A stretch of DNA of 64,000 nt from positions 62,001 through 126,000 of the forward strand of contig CALRJY020000006.1 of NCBI GenBank assembly GCA_943367715.1, given 5' to 3'. Position 1 is the stretch's first letter. Every line of letters begins with the position of its first letter. Positions 61,791 to 64,000 of this stretch are shown piece by piece. The position numbers and the translations under genes were made by a program. The notes beneath the pieces were generated by a model, which worked only from the letters and a program-made list of their open reading frames with translations, made no database searches and was not told the DNA's origin. Origin of the DNA: JAEYXS01 sp943367715. Lineage in GTDB: Bacteria > Verrucomicrobiota > Verrucomicrobiia > Limisphaerales > JAEYXS01.

Positions 61791-62510
61791 CTAGGCGGGG
61801 CGGTGGGATATCCGGCGGCGAAGGAACCAGGCGGGCAGTCCCACGAGGAGCAACAGACTCCAGACGGGAGGTTCGGGGATGGTGGCGATAGTGAGATTAT
61901 CGAGGCCGACATAGGTGCCGGGAGCGTCACTGTGTATGGCATGCCAAGGGGCCAGGCTGAAGCGAACGGTGTCGATCGAAGTGGCATCGAAAGCCACGGA
62001 GTCGAACATCACGTCATCCAAACTGACTGTCCAAGTGTTGTTGATGAAGTCGATCCACATGCCGACTCGATAGACCTGATCATCCTGGAAGGCCGGGCCG
62101 TTGGCGGAAAAGAAGGGGCGATAAAGGGTCACCTGATTCAATCCGCCGTGAAAGCTCAGGGTGCGAACTTGAGGCGTATCGAAGAGGATCGTGAAAGCGT
62201 ATTTGGAATCCCGCAGGTTGTGCGTGTACAAATCGTAGTGGAGCTCATATCCGGTCACGCTATGCGGGAGGTCGATCTGAATCTGCTCATAGGAGGTGAC
62301 GGCGTCAAACCGCAGGGCATCGTTCAACGGACCGACGGAGGATGTCACGCTGGGTGTGCCGAAGATCGTCTGGTAGCCGCCTTTTTCCGGAGCGGTGAAA
62401 TCCATATTCACGTATTCGGCAGCGGAAACGGAGAGGGATATCGCAAGTGTCACAAGTCCCAAGGTTTTCCCCAGGATGTCCAGTAGCAGGTTCTTTTTCT
62501 TCCTTTGCAC
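61791..62510 (-). CDS. PEP-CTERM sorting domain protein
   Basis: About 239 residues if it begins at GTG 62510. A signal peptide (about residues 1-31, KKKNLLLDILGKTLGLVTLAISLSVSAA) leads to a beta-sandwich domain (FGTPSVTSSVGPLNDALRFD...YELHYDLYTHNLRDSKYAFTILFDTPQV). The C-terminus has the PEP-CTERM form: IPEPPVW, a hydrophobic helix (SLLLLVGLPAWFL) and a basic tail (RRRISHRPA). Such proteins are exported and sorted to the surface by exosortase, often with exopolysaccharide. The exact start is uncertain because the frame stays open far upstream and there are several near-start codons. Confidence 0.82.
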   Translation of the reverse strand: MQRKKKNLLLDILGKTLGLVTLAISLSVSAAEYVNMDFTAPEKGGYQTIFGTPSVTSSVGPLNDALRFDAVTSYEQIQIDLPHSVTGYELHYDLYTHNLRDSKYAFTILFDTPQVRTLSFHGGLNQVTLYRPFFSANGPAFQDDQVYRVGMWIDFINNTWTVSLDDVMFDSVAFDATSIDTVRFSLAPWHAIHSDAPGTYVGLDNLTIATIPEPPVWSLLLLVGLPAWFLRRRISHRPA

Positions 62511-63107
62511 TACCGGGGAAACTAATGGCGCAAAGGTGAAACGTCCAGTTTGGAGAACGGGAGGGGGATTTTTGCCGGTTGAAGTCAAAAAAAAGGCGGC
62601 GGGAACACTTTTTTGAAATTTTGTCTCCATATAGCGCATATAGCGCATATAGGCATCACGCATGCCGGACAAACGTGCGAATCTGGGCGCGTAATGTTGA
62701 AGCAAACAACAGAGCAAACGGAGGTCACGAAGATCGCCCTGAGGGGTGAATCTAGGACGGCCTGCGGGGGCACTGCCAGAGGCGATGATGAAGACCGTCA
62801 CCTGCGCGTGTGTGGAGCAGCAGCATCTGAGGATGCGAATGCGAAAGCGCCGGCCATGTGGCCAATCATGACGGGAGGAGACGCCAACGGCAGTGCCCAA
62901 GCTGGTGGCACCAGCGGGCCAATGGGAAACCAAAAGAGGAGCGGGAAAAACGTTCACAGTTCAGAGGGGAAAGTAGAGATGCATACGCAATGCTACGACT
63001 CACCCCTCACCCCAGCCCTCTCCCCATTGAGGGGCGAGGGAGGAGAGCTGGCGCAAATGCGTGAGGGCAAATGCAATTACGAGGACGATTTTAACAAAGG
63101 AGGAGTT
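62511..63107. other. Gene-free gap of 597 bp with small repeats
   Basis: I see no gene. At 62629-62654 the unit ATATAGCGC occurs twice in tandem, plus a partial unit. At 62999-63044 is a family D hairpin (CCCTCACCCCAGCCCTC then TCCCC-ATTGA-GGGG). The last 20 bases carry the ribosome binding site of the lipoprotein gene. Confidence 0.5.
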
Positions 63108-63440
63108 ATGAAGATGAAGTTTATCATGGTGGGTTTGGCGATGGTTATTCTTAGCAGTGCGGGTTGCACGAGTTTGTCGCAGGCGGTGCCGAAGACGAAG
63201 ATTCGTGGCGATCTTAAATCAGGGAGGTTTTCGGTGGAGGCGCCGAAGAATGCGTCGATCAATGGGTTTGAGCTGAGTTATTCGACGAACGAAACGCGGA
63301 TCAAGTTCACGGAGTACAAAGCGGAGATGGATCCGAATGTGGTGGAGCAGTCGGGGAAGGCGCAGGCGGCGATCATCGCGGCGACGAGCCAGGCGATACA
63401 GGCGGCGACGGAGAAGGCGGTGGAGGTTTTTAAAAAATAG
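63108..63440 (+). CDS. Small lipoprotein
   Basis: A 110-residue lipoprotein with a signal MKMKFIMVGLAMVILSSAGC (lipobox Cys at residue 20). The mature part is KTKIRGDLKSGRFSVEAPKNASINGFELSYSTNETRIKF and an Ala/Gln-rich helix (SGKAQAAIIAATSQAIQAATEKAVEVFKK) that could form a coiled coil. The ribosome binding site AAAGGAGGAG is perfect, which sets ATG 63108. The function is unknown; such small lipoproteins with a C-terminal helix occur in phage and prophage-like regions, which is only a hint. Confidence 0.8.
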   Translation: MKMKFIMVGLAMVILSSAGCTSLSQAVPKTKIRGDLKSGRFSVEAPKNASINGFELSYSTNETRIKFTEYKAEMDPNVVEQSGKAQAAIIAATSQAIQAATEKAVEVFKK

Positions 63441-63737
63441 GAAACCACGGAAGACGCAGAATACGCAAACAGGGGTGTGAAGAAGGGTGGGAGATCAAAC
63501 ATGCGGATTTTGAACAGGAGCTAACGGAGGGAACAGAGGGAGCGAGTGTTAACAGAAGGGCACGAAGCTGGAAAAAGCAGGGAGACTGGACGGGCGGTGG
63601 TGCCTGTCCCACTACGGCGGGCGAGGCGCCCGCGACAGGATGAAATCGAGGACGCCGCGGCCAAAAGGTGACGGGGTTCACGACGAAGGACGGGGAAGTC
63701 GAGAACGATCACGAACAGGAAACGAGGAGCAAAAGGA
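63441..63737. other. Gap of 297 bp between the lipoprotein and the last gene
   Basis: I see no gene. Around 63597-63640 lies the hairpin CCTGTC ... GCGGGCG-AGG-CGCCCGC ... GACAGG, which has the family A inner form (stem-AGG-stem) but different flanks. The region just before 63738 carries a GAGGAG ribosome binding site. Confidence 0.5.
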
Positions 63738-64000
63738 TGAGCATGTTAGTGGCATTACATAGAGGTGAGGGGGTTATCGCGAGGGCGATCAGGTGGCAGA
63801 CGCGGAGTGTTTATTCGCATGCGAGTATCGTGCTGGAGGGAACGGGGTCGGTGATCGAGGCGCGGGAGTTTCAGGGGGTACGGTGGGTGCGCTGGGATGA
63901 GGTGGTGGCGAGTGGGGAGTCGATTGATCTGTTTAGGGTGAAGGGGTTGACGCCGGAGGCGGAGGCGGTGGTGTTGCAGTTTTTGTGGGATCAGATGGGG
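63738..64000 (+). CDS. Papain-like amidase (YiiX/NlpC-P60 type) candidate, 3' end outside window
   Basis: ATG 63738 opens a frame of 87 codons to the window edge with a good upstream GAGGAG. The protein has no signal peptide. MLVALHRGEGVIARAIRWQTRSVYSHASIVLEGTGSVIEAREFQGVRWVRWDEVV resembles the circularly permuted NlpC/P60-like (YiiX-type) hydrolases, with the conserved His of SHASI and the strand pattern after it; the catalytic Cys would be near the front in usual members, but none is visible here. It might be an altered member or a different fold. The rest is missing. Confidence 0.6.

Noticed and set aside
61675..63044. Possible CRISPR-like array from the CTCACCCC hairpins
   Set aside because: Only single copies over 1.3 kb apart, not regularly spaced, and no cas genes in the window.
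62613..63107. N-terminal extension of the small lipoprotein by 165 codons
   Set aside because: It would run through tandem repeats and a family D hairpin; the perfect ribosome binding site and lipoprotein signal fix the start at 63108.

Overview
The window is about 64 kb of GC-rich bacterial chromosome, most likely from the Verrucomicrobiota (Pedosphaera/Limisphaerales-like soil or freshwater lineage). The taxon is an inference from family content: a DUF1501 protein paired with a Planctomycete-type cytochrome/DUF1549/DUF1553 protein, a PEP-CTERM protein, a kinase with a DWG instead of DFG motif joined to TPR and leucine-rich repeats, HEAT proteins carrying a YQGR-x-L-x-EW motif, and many intergenic hairpin repeats. 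I see no rRNA, tRNA or CRISPR array.

Layout. 1-5.2 kb: an ExbB/ExbD-type proton-channel operon, a dimeric dUTPase, a DciA/DUF721-like protein, and a DUF374 acyltransferase-ruvA-ruvC operon. 5.5-13.5 kb: single genes on both strands (EF-hand membrane protein, radical SAM enzyme, secreted phosphodiesterase, LemA, secreted ceramidase-like protein, methyltransferase). 13.8-19.8 kb: a large membrane Ser/Thr kinase with TPR and LRR domains, then a calcium-type P-type ATPase. 20.3-29.0 kb: a compact minus-strand fatty-acid operon in which patatin-like lipase, PaaK-like acyl-CoA ligase, thiolase, FadJ-like fusion and acyl-CoA dehydrogenase overlap end to end, enough for lipid release, activation and beta-oxidation. 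29.2-34.8 kb: ABC-2 permease, pseudopilin-like protein, secreted SGNH hydrolase, a hicAB toxin-antitoxin pair with a visible operator, and a radical SAM/SPASM-type protein. 34.8-38.3 kb: a tandem array of four paralogous HEAT proteins, all starting with TTG, one frameshifted and one cut short by an in-frame stop. 38.5-42.9 kb: a SMUG1-type glycosylase and a lutABC lactate-oxidation operon with a methyltransferase inserted. 43.0-48.7 kb: the DUF1501/PSD1 pair and an AraC regulator. 49-54 kb: small proteins, a candidate structured small RNA, a CocE-type hydrolase and a second alpha/beta hydrolase. 54.2-56.2 kb: a KefB-like antiporter. 56.8-64 kb: an accessory-looking stretch of small HTH and orphan proteins, a 166-bp MITE-like element, several repeat families, a PEP-CTERM protein, a lipoprotein and a truncated gene at the edge.

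Three signals stand out beyond the genes. First, a REP-like family of about 27 bp has at least eight copies with constant flanks (TTGCTG...GCTCC) and different but always self-complementary stems; two pairs of copies face each other. Second, the HEAT array has the same CCTTGA coupling junction before each gene. Third, 49735-49827 looks like a free-standing small RNA with its own promoter and terminator. Many gene ends in the right third carry further hairpin repeats.

Base composition also changes: plus-strand genes on the left prefer C-ending codons, while from about 49 kb rightwards the plus strand is clearly G-rich whichever strand is coding.
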